From Chamaea fasciata (lineage: Eukaryota; Chordata; Aves; Passeriformes; Sylviidae), in assembly GCA_029207755.1 (NCBI GenBank), contig JARCOQ010000007.1, positions 39,637,656 to 39,701,655 on the forward strand: a stretch of DNA of 64,000 bases, in the 5' to 3' direction. How positions within the stretch are numbered: the stretch's first letter is position 1; the number at the start of each line of letters is the position of its first letter. Position numbers and translations under genes: made by a program. Shown piece by piece: positions 46,501-61,500 of this stretch. The notes beneath the pieces are model-generated. The model saw nothing but the letters and a program-made list of their open reading frames with translations, did not search any database and was not told where the DNA came from.

Positions 46501-49500
46501 AAACAACTCAACTCTTTAAGAGCAGTTACAACTTTCTGCACTAACTGCATTTATGGCTTTTGGTACTCTCTGGGGACTAAGCACAGAGAAACCATCCAGC
46601 TCTCAAGGTCACACTTCATAACACTCTTTATAAAGCCAGTAAACCACAAGGCAGAGCTCTTTGTGTCAAAGATCTTCATCTACTGCACTTGCTCCCATTT
46701 CCTTTTACTGACTGCAGCACTCAGCATCCAAGAGGGTGCTCTGCTTTCCAACAAAAGTATTTTACTCTCACCTGCACCACTTGCAAGGAAAAAGGCTTAG
46801 TACAGCCAAGGGCCAAAATGGGTGGGCTGCCCACATGCTCCTTGGGTTTCTTTGAAAGTCCCAGCCTTGGATTCCTCTGTGAATGAACTTCAGAACTGAC
46901 AACTCTTTTGCATACCCTGTCCAACACCTCCATCTCTGATTAAGTGGCTGAGGCAAAGAGTGGCACTTCCCACTGAAGTGCCCAGAGATATCTATCCCAT
47001 TCTGTGGTTTGTACCATCTTCCCCATCACAGTCAGCACAGGAGATGTGTTACAGTGTCTGCAGGCAATGCAAATTTCTAAACCAAACAGGACTGGATGAT
47101 TCAATGAGAATTGGCTGACAGCAGCTCTGCCTTGCAGACATTCCTTGGATAGCTTGGAATAACAATAAGATCTGGGGAGATGGAAAGGGAGCTCATGCTG
47201 TGCTGGTATTCAAGCAGGTCAAGAACAACACACAAGGTAACTGTCAGCCAGTGAGCCAGAAATCAGCCCTGAACAATGGAAAAGATGACACACAGGTCAA
47301 TTAGTCGGAAACTAAACATAAGGAATACAAACTGAGGTCAAGTCAAGAAGGTTTGTGAAGAAACACTTCTGTCAAAGGAGTCCATTTTCATAATTTGATA
47401 GAATTAGACACATGAACACCAAGAAGCTGAGAGCCTATGCTATTTCAATAAAAAAATAAACAGGGCAGTACAATATCAATCAGGCACATGCAAAATTAAT
47501 AACAAACTGGCTGTGTAACAGAACACAAGAAGTAGTTGTCACTGGGGAGGGAATTAGATGGGTTCCAGGGTGATCAGTATGAGGCCTGGCACAATTCAAG
47601 AATTTCATCTGGAAATAAATATTTTTATTTCGAAATAAACATACAATCAACATTGATAATGTGTGCTGCTGACACAAAAATTTGCAATGTGGTGTATCGT
47701 GATGAGAACAGAGCAATCACACAGAGCAGTTTGGATCTCTGTGGAGGGTAAATGCATCCAAGCAACATGGGATTTTAATAGAGCCAAATGCAGGATTACA
47801 CTTCTAGGAAGAAGGAATGCAGGCAGCAGCTGCAGATAGTTGGAGATGATCCTGGAAAACAGCAATTCTGAAAAGATTTCAGCGCTAATGACAAGCAATT
47901 AAATATGAACTGTCAGTTCAATGCCCTGACATTAGGACATTGAAACACTGCAGGAACAGGGAGGTATTTTTGCCTCCCTACACGTCCTCATCACAGGAGG
48001 GTGCATACATGCTATAATATCACCCTAGCTGTGACACAAAATATGTCACATCTTCTAAGGGATGTCAAAAGAATGGAGAGAATACAGGAAAAAACATGAT
48101 AGAAATAATTGGGGGACAGGTGAGAATGCCTTTCTGTAGGAAACCTAAAGTATTCCATCTCTTCAATTTAGGATGAAGAAGATGAAGAGGCGGCTCTGCT
48201 TAGAGGGCACTGGTTTCTCCACAGGAACAAAATGCCAGGTGTAAAGAGCTAACAACATCTGCAAACTGAAGCTAAATGATTCTTTACTAGAAAGCATGCC
48301 TACATGCAGCAGTATAGCTGTCTTCCTTCTGCAGAAACCTCAGTGGTGGATTCCCACTCCCAATACCACCTCTTCAAGAGAGGAGTGTGCTGACAAAAAT
48401 ATTTCTTGTCCTGTTAAAATCAAGATCTAAACTGAGATGAGGACAGAAAATAATGCTTGTTTTTCAATAATCAGCAAGGCTAGCCAGAATAATTAAAGAG
48501 AAGTGAATCTTATTTCAGTTCTACCTCAGTCCCTTTCAGAAGCTCCCCTGAGATTCTGCAGAGTACCACCTACCCCAGATGGCCAGGGCAGCCAGGCATG
48601 ACCTGCCCACACATTTCTGAGCTACTTATTCAGCCATGCAGCCAGAAAAGGAACTTCTGATGCCTGTTATGTACTGCTTTGTCTTCTGGTGTGCTACTGT
48701 TAGTTTTGTTAGTGACAAAGGAAAAGCAATATGGAACTCTAGGGAGGCTAGGGAAGAGCTGCGAAGCCTTGGAAGCTCAGGTACATTTGTTGTCTGACCT
48801 CTAGTAAGAGATCCCAAGCATAGTCCTGTGGGTGAACATGGCTAGGATTCCAGGGTCTTCTACTGCAGAGAGGGAAGCACCCTGAGGAAAAGAAGTGCGT
48901 TCCCCCAAACAGCAGTGACTGTTAGTGAGGGCCCTGAGTTCTGAAGAGTCACTGGGTGAAGGTGACAGGTAGCATAATACAGGGTAATATCAGCTCTTCT
49001 GCTTGAAAATTCTCACATCATGTCTGCCCTTGAGGAAAGGGAACACGCTGTGTGCAAGTAGTAGAGCTTGGCTGGGCTCTACACGCTGCCTGTCTGAAGG
49101 AACTTCACCCTTTGGCTTTGGGAACATCTCTTGTCATTCCCAGGATTACCAAATTTTGTAATAAAACCCACAAAACCCCATAACAACAACATGTGAAGGG
49201 CTTTAAATAAAATAATCATTAGCATTTCAGTTCCAAAGAAAAAGGGATTACATGACCTTACTACAAGGGGCAGTGCCAACTTCACAAAGGAAAAACAGAG
49301 TAGGAACATTACTCTATGATTTGCAACACTTGAGGAAAAGTCATCCTACTGAGATCCCATTGGCAAAGCATTCCAGTGTGAGTTGAAGCAGGGAGGAGGT
49401 GTGGGGGGAGTCAGATTTGCTTTGAATTAGTTTGTTTATTTGGTTCTATTCTAGGCGGATGAGCACTGGGATTTGTGGACAGAGCTGAGTAATACCATTC

Positions 49501-52500
49501 TAGCCTGGGCTACAGAAATCAATGGCAAAAGGCATCTTTCCATCTCAATTTGTCATGCCAAAGAGCTGGCACATGGTCAGGGAATACAAAACAGGTTTTT
49601 TTCCCCTTCAAACCTTCAGAATCAGTCCATGCTGGGCAATCAGGGACTGGCTTGCTTGAAGTGTCTCTGGAAATATACTTTAGCTCACCACAGCAGTACA
49701 GATCTGACCAGAAGCCATTAGCAGTCCTTATCCATTTGATGGATCTTAATAAACATAGGGCTGGAGCTAGGCCAGTTCCCAGGATCTGCACTGCCACAGG
49801 TTCTCTCATTGGTGTGGCTGTCCTAGGGGTGAGTGAGGATGGGAAACAGATGGGGTAGCTCCAAATCAGCAGTGTGGAGCTTGTGTTACCACACTCCATG
49901 CCTCCACCTGCTTGAGAAGAGGCAATGAAGAGGCAGAGGACTTTGACACTTCGAGCACTATGTTCTAGTCACTTAAAGTCCCACGGCCTCATATTTATTC
50001 AGTCTTACAGCCTCCCTCAACAAGGTATTATTCACTTCCACTCCTTCAGCCAGGCATATGGCCAGCACAGATCTCTTTTGCAAACGGGCAGTGGTCTCTT
50101 CCTTTACAGACAACTGCCTGCCAAGAAGCCGGTTTCCCTGCTCTTCATCCATCAGAGCTGCTGACAACTTTCTCTGTGTCAGGCACAGCCTGTAGGGCAA
50201 AATCAGCATGCAGACTTCTAGGACACCTCTCCTTCTGGGCTGTCCAGTAGCACCCACCTCCGGAGCTCACAGCAGCAGTGGACCAGGACAGAACACGGGG
50301 CAAGGAGGGAAGGCAGAGGGAGCAGCCTACTCCTTCCAGAAGCATGTATGTGTGTGCTCCTGCTGATTTCTACCAGCTGAAAGGTCACTGGCTGAGAGAC
50401 TTCAGTCACCTTCACATGGAAATACCTATAGGTATTAGCACCTAATTAGGTGCTTATCAAAATTAAGAGATTTGGGATGGGAGGGAGCTGTGCAGACTGA
50501 CACACATCTGCAACCGTTCAAAACTATCCAAAAAGCACTTTTAGCTGTCCTATTCTGAGGTGCAGGTCAATGACCTGGATTCCCAATAAGGCCAAAGACA
50601 CATGCTAAAGTCAAGAGAACTAAGGGAGGTCTGGTCCCCTATATTTTAGTGCTACATATTCCTGCAGAACCCAAATAACACTTGTATTTCATTCAGCAGG
50701 CCATCCCACACACCACCACAGTACTTTTGTGTGTAAACATTTTCTTTTCAATGAATTTTGGTACCACTTGGACTCTGCTCTATATTTACTTTAGTCTTAG
50801 CAGGGTAGAGAAAGTACAAAAATATTGTATGTCCTGGATATCATGGCTCTCCTGCCAGTCCCAGATGAAACTACAAGGTGCCTGTTCTCTGAACAGAACA
50901 GGTGAGTGATTTCCTGTCGCTCCACTGAGGACTGAGCTGGCCGAGTCTCAGAAACTGCACAGATGGATAGGAGGATCTCTGTTTTCTGAATCAACCACAG
51001 AGTTTTTTTTTAAAGCCTGCAATTTCAAGATTAGATATGCAGAGTCACAATAACCAAGTCTAAATCACTGAGACTGAGGTATCCAGAAAACAATACTGTT
51101 TTCCTAACCCACTGTATGTAGAAAGCATTTTCAAATTTCTGATCACTTCTGATGATCATAGTCCTCTGGGTAACCAAAAGCCAGAGGGAGTACAGGTGGG
51201 CAAACTGTTCTCTTAGTGACTTAACACCAGGCATCCTCCTTGGAGCTGGAGGCAAAGATGGCAAACTCTTCAAAGCACTTCCCTCCCCCCAGCAGCAACA
51301 CCTCAGTCTTTCCTGGATTTAGGTTCTATCGGCTGCTCTTCATCCAACTGTTGACTTTGGCCAGATTGCTAGTGAGCTGGGAAACGGTGGGGTTTTTTCT
51401 ATTTGTGTAAAGGAAATGCAGAGCCAAGTACCACAAGAGTATTACTGGTTTTTCATCCAGCCTGCCTCACCCTCTCCCCAGCCAAAGCCTGACAGACCAC
51501 AGCAGGGTGGATGGCTTGAGGCACTGTGGAGAGAGTGAGTCCTGGGCAGTGTGGTCAGTAAGGGAGGGGCACTAACCCCAGACAAGGCAAGGGGTGGAGA
51601 GATGAGGATTGGAAATTCACTGTTCCAGCTGGAAACAAATCTTTAATATGTTGAACGTCAAGGAGAGATGACAGAGACTATTGAGACCTAAGGAGCAATT
51701 CTCAGAAGGGTAACAACAGCACTGGCCAAAACAAATCTGAAGATAAGCAGCTCTCAGAGAAGAAACTATCTTCCCAGGGTCCAGAAAACCCCATCCCAGG
51801 GCCCAACAAGCTCCATCTCTCCAAATATAACCAGCTGTTGCAGTTGCTGCCTCCAGGTACCCAGGAAGGACACGTGCTGCCCATGGGGCTGGGAGCAGGG
51901 TCCTACAGAGGCTGAGCCACTGCAGCACTGGTAAGTCCACCCCAGCTGGGTGGACCATAGCCTGCATGTGCATCTCCAAGATGGGTGGGTTCAGCCAGGA
52001 CAGGGACTGAGTCATGCTCAGCCCCTGATAACCTGCCAGTACAACAGGCAGGTTCTCCCCTGGATTTTAAATGCTGAACTCGGTGTCTGTCTTGTCCATC
52101 TGCCTGTCCCTCTGGCAAGATGCCCTCCCTGCTTGGGGCTACAGGGACCAAAATCAGTGATTCACTTCCCCCTTTGTAATGCTCAGCAGTTGCTGATTTT
52201 CCACTGAAGCATCAGAGAAGAACGGGCAGCCTTAACACCAGCATCTGTGTCTATGGGGGAAAGAGAAGCAGCCAACCTTGGAAAGCAGTAAATTGACTGC
52301 AAACCAGAAACTTCCCCTTTCTTGGACTCCACATAGGTTCCTCAGCAGGCAAAAAAGGATTCAGGGCTCAGTTGGCAGGCCCTGGAGCACAGGAGAGGCA
52401 TTGCTTAGAGAGCACTCAAGTTTATTATCAATTAGCTCACAAACATGCTGATGAGGAAGACAGCTCTGGTAAGACTCTTGAAGGAGGGGGAAAACCACAC

Positions 52501-55500
52501 CATACAAGGCACCTGACTTCAAGCCCACCCACATTATGTCCATAAATCCTGGCTCAGTTTATTATCTCCAGGTGCAGCAGAAATACCACAGAAATCTGCC
52601 TGCTGTCCCTCCTGCTGGTGTCTTCAGCCTTGGTACCTCCCATTCAAATGAGGAAGACCCTGAAGTCTAAAGCCCATGCTCCCCAGCATTTGGTGGAAGG
52701 CAAGGGAAGTTCTCCAGCACCGGAGAAACAGCTACCAGCATCCCCACAAGCACAAGACCTTCTTGGGAGAGCCAAGCAGAATCTGTGTACCATGAAGGCC
52801 ACAAGAATGACCACTCAGTGCCTTTGTACCAGATTCACAGACACTTACAGCCAGATGTCATGAAAGATGGGACACAAGACAGGCACCTGGACCATCACAG
52901 GGACATCAAGGTGCAAGTCATCCAAAACTTTCTTCCCCTCCAAGACCTCTAGAGCTGCTGTTGGCAGAGTGTCACTGATGACACCCTTTGCCTTTGTGTG
53001 GGAGGGCACAAACAGCACTCACAAAGTGGGGCTGCAGGGCCCGGAACGTGTGTCAGGCTCCCTACCACACATTATACTCTGCCACTGGCACATGCCAAGA
53101 GTCATGTCAGTCCAACACCCAGGTGCCAGCCCTACCCCTTACCACAGCGACTAAAAAGCTCTCACAGAGCCCATATGGCTCTTATTTTGGGCTCTCACAT
53201 GTGCCATATTGCAGTGGTAACTCCAGCTGCCTGCTCCACTTGACATATGTGCCAGTGGCTGGCCAAGATTTCTCTGAATCTCTCACTACAAACTGTAGCA
53301 ACAGATGTGCAAGTCCATGGGACAGCAGAGTCACCAGCTGTCTGCCTCATGCCACCAAGCTCAGACTCCACCACCACCACCCTAGCAATTTCCTTCTTCT
53401 GGCCCCCAAAACAAGTGCCAGTGCTGCAGGGCCATCCTAGCTGGCTCCCATCCTGCCATGTACCATGTGAGAACAGAGAAGGCAAGGGCTGTGAACTCTA
53501 ATTTTATCTGTTCAGGAGTTGCCAGACACCACATACGTAACTGAACCCCTCTAAGCTCACAGACAACTGACAAGTTCTTTTTAACCAGTCTCTTGGGATC
53601 CAATTTGCTCCTTAACCAAAGTGGCTGCTCACATGCCTCCACACAGCTCTCTGATGACATTAAATGCCCTTCTCTTGCCACATGTGCAATAAATGCCACC
53701 TGCCACTCTGTTGAATGCTCTTCTTTGCTCTCATGTATTAGGCAATGAGCAACTGACTCCCTGGAAGAAGTCCAACTCTCCAAGCATGGGAACAGCACCT
53801 GCCTGGCCCAGCCAGGCTGCAGAAACATGCCCGGCACAAAGGCATGGCATCAGGTGGTCACCAGGAGCTGCAGATTGTGGTCACCAGGAGCTGCAGATTG
53901 TGTTCATGGTTGGATCCATCAGGCCCTATTGCTGACCCATAAAATGGACAGAATCATGATTTCCAAATGCCAAATGTGATAAAGAACTGTCTGCAATCTG
54001 CCTACCTCCGGAGCAGAAGTGCAGGCCAATGCCAAAAATAAAAATGCAGCCTGCAACAGCCCTGAGCTTCAAGTGGAGCCAACAGAGGAACCATGCCAGG
54101 CTACTTGATTATAAATGCCACATTTGGGCCATACCTTGAACACTCCTTAAACTAAAACAGGGATTTAAATGGTGAGGGAGACCAGGCAAGCTACCACCTC
54201 TCTGGCAGAACTGCCCAGGCTGGCCTGTGGTGCTCAGTTGCATAGTCCTTTTGGCTGAAATAATGAGAAGGCTGCATGGAGGGGCTGGTGCTGAGCAGCA
54301 CAATCAACGGGCACAACACTGCTGCCAAATGCACTCATATAGGCAGTCTCACACCTCAATGATTAGAGACACATCTAGAAGCACCCTAACATCTGCCATC
54401 ACATGCAGGTCTCCATCAATGTCACCATCTTACTGCAGACATGACCCCATGGCCACAGCCTTTGCACCATCACAAACCCCAGCATAAGCTGCTGACATAG
54501 TCAGAGGGCTGGGCTGTCAGTCATGCAATGTGACCATACTACTGAGGTTTCACCCCCCCCCACCAACCACAGCAATGCCTCCTCTGCCCCTCTCCTACTC
54601 CCCATGCTCCTCAGTACAGGGTCCTATCTGGCAGGGAAGGATCTGTTATTTAGGGCAGTGGCATACAAGAGGAGAGGACAACATATGAACCTGTGCTTGC
54701 ACACACAGCACACAGACTTTCATCTCAAAGGGCCCTCTGTTTCCACAAGACACAGCAGCTGTGAGCTGAGGTCCTGGCTGCCATCTAATGAAACCTGCTG
54801 CAGAGGCTTTAGCCGGAGAAAAGCTCAACACTGTCTGTGGGGAGGTCACTCATCTCTCCCATAACACAGAGAGAAAACAAGCACAGTCGAGTTTCATTTC
54901 CATCTTGTTGACTAGCAACGCCCACCCCCTTCACTAGGCTGCCAGCTTCAAAGCCCTGAAGAAAAACACTTTAGCCTATTCATCCTTGCACCCACATGCA
55001 CCCCTGGGAGTGGGGGGAGCCAGCTGCCTGCCCACTGCTCTACACAGGACACGGGGAGGGCTGGAAAAGCCTCTCTCATCCCAGGCATGTGAGTGGGGTG
55101 AAGAGTTTGTGGCTGAACACACACACACAGCTTGAGAGCAACAACAAGAAGAGATGTGTGTAGTGCTCTCATCTGAAGAAGTGAAGGCTTTTCATCTACA
55201 GCAGGTGGTCTCCCACTCATCCTGGGAACACTACAGATCTAAGACATATTTTAAGCTAAAATAATGGTTAAACACCCCACAGGATGTCCTGGCCTTTGGA
55301 TCTATTACATCAGTGTTGATAGGTCTTCTCACATCACTCCATCCCCAGCCACACACAGGATTCCTGCACCTGCAGCACTCAATCCATGAGAGCCGAGCTG
55401 GGATGTAACCTTTGCTACCCACTCTTGAAGTCTCATGCCTGCCAAGGATCAGGGAATGTGCATCCCAGTGATTTTTAGTGCTTACTGTTCTGCACCAGCT

Positions 55501-58500
55501 CCATCCCTCCATTTGCTCACTAGCCGGAGGACTAGTGGCTATCTGGGAACCAGGATCACTCCTGGCCATGTAAGCATGATGCCTGATGGCAAAGCCAGTG
55601 ATTTCAGGAGTACCATGACCATGACTCTGATCTACACCTCTCTCACATGGCCTTCAGTACCCACACCAAGGACTATAAGGGAGGAACAGGTTTTCACAGA
55701 CTCCTCATTGAGAAGGGATGTGGAGTGCTGTGCCAGCTTTGGCAGCGCCTGGACTCCAGGTCTGCAACAGCAGAGCTCCAAAGTCATGGAGAAGGCAAAG
55801 CTCCAGTGTCATTATCAACCTGTCATTTCATCCCTGGAATAGTTTGGCACATTGCTTTTTAGAAAGCCATACCTTTGAAAAATTACCATGGCCACCCTGC
55901 CAAGGCTACAGGCAACCTAATACACTCTGCCCCATCCTGATAGCCTCAGCCTCCAAGTATGTTCCTCATCCTCCAAGGCCAACATTTGGCTCAGTTTTGC
56001 AGATATGGGTCTGTTAACCATTCCCTTCAGCTCCCTCCCTCCCTCAGAATTCTTTCCAATTTGTCAAGATCTTTTCTGGCAATAAAGAATACCTTGACTC
56101 AGAGCAGGAGCCCAGGGTGTACAGGAAAAAAAAAAAACCAAAACCAACTCATCTGACTTGGGTCTTTTGCCCCCAAAGTCCTAAGCACCATCAGTCCCTG
56201 GTATGCACCACATGTGTTACCCTCCATTGACTAATTTGCTGTTCACTTCTACCCTGAAAAATCTTAGCCTCTCCTTCCAGATTTCTTCCTCCCATAGAGG
56301 ATACTTTTCCTTCAGCAGTAACAGATAGGATTTTTCCAGCCTGAATGTCTTCTTAATTCTTGCCTAGATGTTTAGTTTCTGCCTAAATGAGAGCCTTCAT
56401 GCAGGTGAAAAAAAAATGAGATGGTGTGGAGAGCAAGGTACCAATCCCTCCAAGCACCAAGCACTCAGGGCAGCATTTCTCAGGATGCTTCTGAAAAACT
56501 GAAAAGAGAACAAGTAGATTTTATATGGAGACTTTTAGATCTTCATTTCAACCACTTCTTATATCAAATCAACTTCAATTAATCCCTTGTTTCCTGCTAG
56601 CACTGGTGATTTATGAGAAACATTCACAACTACAGAATCAGCTTTGATTTTAGTGAAGTACCAGTTTAAACCAAAAAAGGCAACACACAGTCAGGTATGA
56701 GAAACTGCAGTAATCCACAGGCACCCGGGAGCTGAAAGCAAGATAGATGACAATCCTAATTCAGGCATTAGGAAAACTCTCCCTAGCATTTGATCATGTG
56801 GCCTTAGTTCTCTTCTAACAACTTTCTTTTTTATAGGACTGCTATATAAATTGTATTGTCATAAATGTCCCAAATGATATATGTATAGTATATAAAATAG
56901 GCTATAAACTGGATTTTCTGTATTACCTTACCTACCACATGTACAATGTATTTGCCCTGCACCCTGCTGTCTTGCATGGAGTCTCAGATTAAGCTGACAG
57001 TAGCAGCACTCTTCTTTCAGTTAGAAGGAAAAGTGCATTTCAACTGCCTAAAGGCTGCATTAAGCTATAGGAATGGCTCCCAAGGAGGTGCAGAAAAAAC
57101 AGGTCTAATGTAAAGACCATATTTGGAGTTTAAAAAAGGGGCCTGAAAGCCAGCTATTCTCCTGCTGCTCTGAAGGGTATGCAACCCCCTGGAAAGTAAA
57201 TACATAAAACATATAAACCAGAATGGTGCTGACAGCTTTAAAACACTAGAAAATAAAGCAACTGAATCTGGTGCCAGACTAGAGAAGGTATATAACGTAA
57301 TTTTAAAATAGGAGTATTTTTATATAAGAAAAATGGCATTTACACTCCTCTTGTGCAGCTTGATTTTTTCCTTTAGGCTTCTCATCCAGCTTGCCAAGGA
57401 CTTTTGACTATGTCAAAGCAGGAAAGGGGCCGAGATCTAGAGCTTATGGAGATCTCATTGTCCTGAGTGACATATTTTCCTTTTCACATATTCTCACCCG
57501 GAGTGGCAATGGCTTTTTTTCAATTTTTTAACAATGTCTCAGATATCTACTCAAAGTTGGCTTTGGATCAAGGAACGTAGATGTTTGGCCACCTTGTAAA
57601 AACCATATTGCCAAAGGGAAGTACCTTAGAAAGCTGCAATTAGGGCTAATCTGCACGGAGAAAATATACCATTCAAGTAACAAGCATAAAGACATTGTAG
57701 TGGCACAAGGCTGGCACTGGTGTTTTACCCTGGGAATTCAACATCATGAATTATGGATCTCCTGGGCTGGTCCCAAATGAAGTGGGAAAGCTGCCACAGC
57801 CTATGCCACAGGAATGCACTTAAACATGGGGATTAGCCTTCCCATTAAGGGCTGGCTTTTGTTTTCTCTGATATCTGGATATTAATAAATTGTAACATTC
57901 ATAAATGAGGACTAAGTGACAGTCATAAGTGAGCAGAAGAGCAGAAGATGCATTCAATAAATATGTAGCTAGTATAGACCTCCTGCTAGTGCTAGACATA
58001 TGGTGGACAAACAGTTTTGAACACTCATCAGCAACCCAAGTAAGGCAGTAAGCAAGTTCCCCTTTTTTCTCACAAATGTGGAAAGTTCAAAGCTGGCAAG
58101 ACAGGAGGCTCCAGATCCTGCTTTAACAATTAAGACAAATCTGCCTCTGTTTGGAGCAGCATCTTTAAAAAGCAAGTGACCTTGCAGTGAACTTTTTGTT
58201 CTATCTGCTAGTCCTCAATGACAACAAGCTCATCAAGCTGATTTTGCCAAGCCACAGTTCTCAATGTCCTGTTTTAAGTGTCCACCCCAAGGCAGACAGC
58301 TTTGTATCCATCCATGGGCTCCACTTCCCTTTGCAAAGGATCATGTTTGACATTTGACTACCACCAGAACAGGATTTTCAAATGAAACAGAACAATTTTC
58401 AAATGAAACAGAACAATTTTCAAATGGGGGGAAATACACTTTCTCCATCCAGCAACCTCTGCCACACCCCCAAGATCCTCCCATCTGCTTGCTCCCTGCT

Positions 58501-61500
58501 GTTCTAATCCTTTGCTTCCAGGAGAGAGAACAGAGATTTTGGCAGAGCCTGCCTGCTGGCATAAGGTTCCCAGTGTTCCCAGGCCAGGAGCACTTGCCAC
58601 AGCTCCTCAAGGGCTGCCTATAGCCATTCCTCTCATCAGGAAGGGAGGAGATGTCTCCTCCAGGGTGCTGCGGAGGAGAGTCTGAGATCAGAAATCAGTG
58701 GGCCAGGCATGTTGCAACTCAGCCCTCTTCCTTTTCCATCCTGAAAACACCAGGCAACTCCCAGCAACTGCCTTGCCTAAACAGAACCCTCTCAGAGGAA
58801 GCTCCCTGCCCTCAAGAGCTTAGCTGCATTAAGCTGTCTGCACACTGTCTCAGCACCTTACACCACATCTATGTCCTTTTCCCTTGCCTGCATTACTGGG
58901 GAAATGCTTTGCAGGTCCCAGACATCATCTTCTCATCCCAGAGGAAGGATGCCTAGCTTTGCAAGCAGCCATCATCCAGCACAAACCATCCAGGCAGCAC
59001 AGCTCTCTTGCACAGATGCTGGCTACAGATTTATGCACAACACTCCTGGCAGAAGGGACCTTCTCAGGTGGCAGCAACAGGACCCTCCACACACCCTGCC
59101 TAGAGTCAAAGGCATCTGGTCAGCCATCCTGAGTGTCAGGGGCAAGGGAACAAACCCTTTCCACTCCCTGCTAAATAAACATGAATTCTGCTGATACTCC
59201 AGCCTTAGGAAAACAAAGCTGTTTCCATTTAGCTCGGCTTCTGGGCTGAGGTGCAACTCCACCCGCGCAATCATCCATCAGGGCTTTGCTTCTCCAGGCA
59301 GAGATTCAGGCTGAGGTCAAGAAGAGGGAGGATTTGCAGCTAGTTCACACCGGGAGGGCCTCTAACACCCCCAGGATTTTGCTCTCTAGAGCACTTGCTG
59401 TTCCAACCAGCACAGAATGGGGGCCTCTCAGCTTCTGCACCAGCTAACAAGTCTCCACAGGCTCCCTCAGACACCTGACTCTAAATCTCCACTGAGCCAC
59501 AGACTGCTGAAGGAACTTGTGAAGTGGTGGTCATTGCTTAGCCCGCATTTCCAGGGATGACAGTTTGAGCATCACCAGCTCTGGCCTCAGCAAAGTAGAC
59601 CCAGAGCTGCCCTTCTCCTAGCCTAGTCCTTCCCTGGGCAGGAGCTAAGCTCAAGTAAGATTGAATACATCTTCTTTAGTCCCAGGAAGAAGAGAGAATG
59701 CACACCATAGAGGCAAGCCAAGGCTGGAGTGCTCTCACACTTGACAGTGAACTACTGAACTCCAGTGAATGCAACTCTGAGTTTGCAGTGCCTAAGAACC
59801 AATCCTCACACTTAAAAACGTGAGCAACCTCTACCTAGCTCTTTTAAGACAAACTTCTTGCTTTTGCTGCTACAGCCCAACTGTATGAAGAAGGTTTCAT
59901 GCAAAGGCACAGAAAGTACTTTAGTGGAAAGAGATTATGTTGTCACTGCAAGTTCAGACAAGTCTAAGAGTGTGGTTTCATGAGACAAATAACCAACCTA
60001 AGAAGTGACTTCCCCACCACCAAAAGGGAAGTCCCCTCCTTTCCTCTCCTTCACTGCTAGACCTGCAATTCTGTCCAATTCTTCTGGTCTCATTATCTTC
60101 CAATAAGCCAGTTTAGCCCACTGAAGTGGCAGAAAATTATCCTTGATTTTGCTGTGTTCATTTTTTTTTGCTGGTTTACTGAACTGAGCCAACTCACACA
60201 GAGACCGGATGGGGACCAACAAGTGAAGCAATGGGAGGGCCAAGACCATGCCTTTGGCTGTAGATGCTCACTCTTACAGCCCAGAAGTTAGCATGCTGAA
60301 AGGAACACTCAAGAACATTTGGGAAACAACTCTTCTAACAGCAACAGGACTTTCAAGTCATGCAGTACCACACCATGTTATAAGTTCCACAGACCACAGA
60401 AAAAATCCAAGTAACTGAATTGTACAGAAGAACACCTAGGGGCTGAAGAGAGGCATTTTGATACAGACCAGTGCCAGGGTGCAGGCAGCCCTCCACCTGC
60501 CTGCATAGCAGGGCTGTTAAACATTGCTTGGGCAGCACAGCACCCAGAGGAGTGGTGAGACACACAGCAGCCTCAGAGAATCCTTCAGGACATTTCCAAT
60601 CAGTGGTGGGCATGTCCCGGTGTCCTACCTGTGGCCATTGCAAAGGACGATAGTCAAATTCTCTTGCTGAAGCATGGGATAAAGGTGACATCCTATGGCC
60701 TTCATGAGGAGGGAAGGAGGAACAGCACAGCGTGGTCCTTAATGGAGTCCTATTTCCTTGGGATAGTGCCAGAGGATTTAAGGTACAGCAGGCAGCTGGG
60801 CATTCAGTAATCCCAGTTCAGTGATCACTAGATGCTATGTCTGACTGACTGGACAAGAATGCCCTGCCAGTGCCTGCACAGCCCTCCGTCCTCTGTGCAG
60901 AGCCTGAGGTCATGCTCCTTACTGGGAAAGCCTTCAACAGGTGCTGTATCTCCAAGGACACTGCTCTCCCTCCCCTCCAGTCCCTCCACACAGAGTGGCA
61001 GCACAGAGGGGTAGGAAGAGGTTATCACTGCAGGGAAACTTGTCAGCAATGCCCAGGATTACAGGCACGTGAGAGGGCTGCATGCTCACTTGGGCAGCAA
61101 GCCTCTCTTAGAGCAGCAATGACAGGGGCTTGGCCACCTCTCCCTGCCAGCATCACCTCTGCCTTTCCTGAATTTGGTTTCTGTCAGATAGCCTTCCATT
61201 TGGGCACCAAGATATGCCAGCTTCAGTGAACTATTTGGTGCCAGTAAAATCTTAGCCAAAGATTTGAGCCTCACCAAAATTGTTGACAGCCAAGGGTCTA
61301 GAATTATCTCCAGCCCATGCATTGCCTCTGCTTCAAAAGAGACAGAAAGGCTGTAGGAGCAATAAGCACATCGGAAACAATCTGCAGGAAAATAGAAAAA
61401 CAAAGGCCAAATTGCCCTCTCCTTGGGCAGCTCCAAGTGATGTTGACAGAGAAAGCCAAAAGTTCAAAGATGTAAAGGAGAAACTGAAGTTACCTCCTGG

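Noticed and set aside
47400..48260. A processed pseudogene in the large LTBP2 intron
   Set aside because: Order and wording of the pieces fit a decayed CR1 reverse transcriptase better than a host mRNA.
55117..55130. Short AC repeat and other short dinucleotide runs
   Set aside because: Too short to be of note; common in introns.
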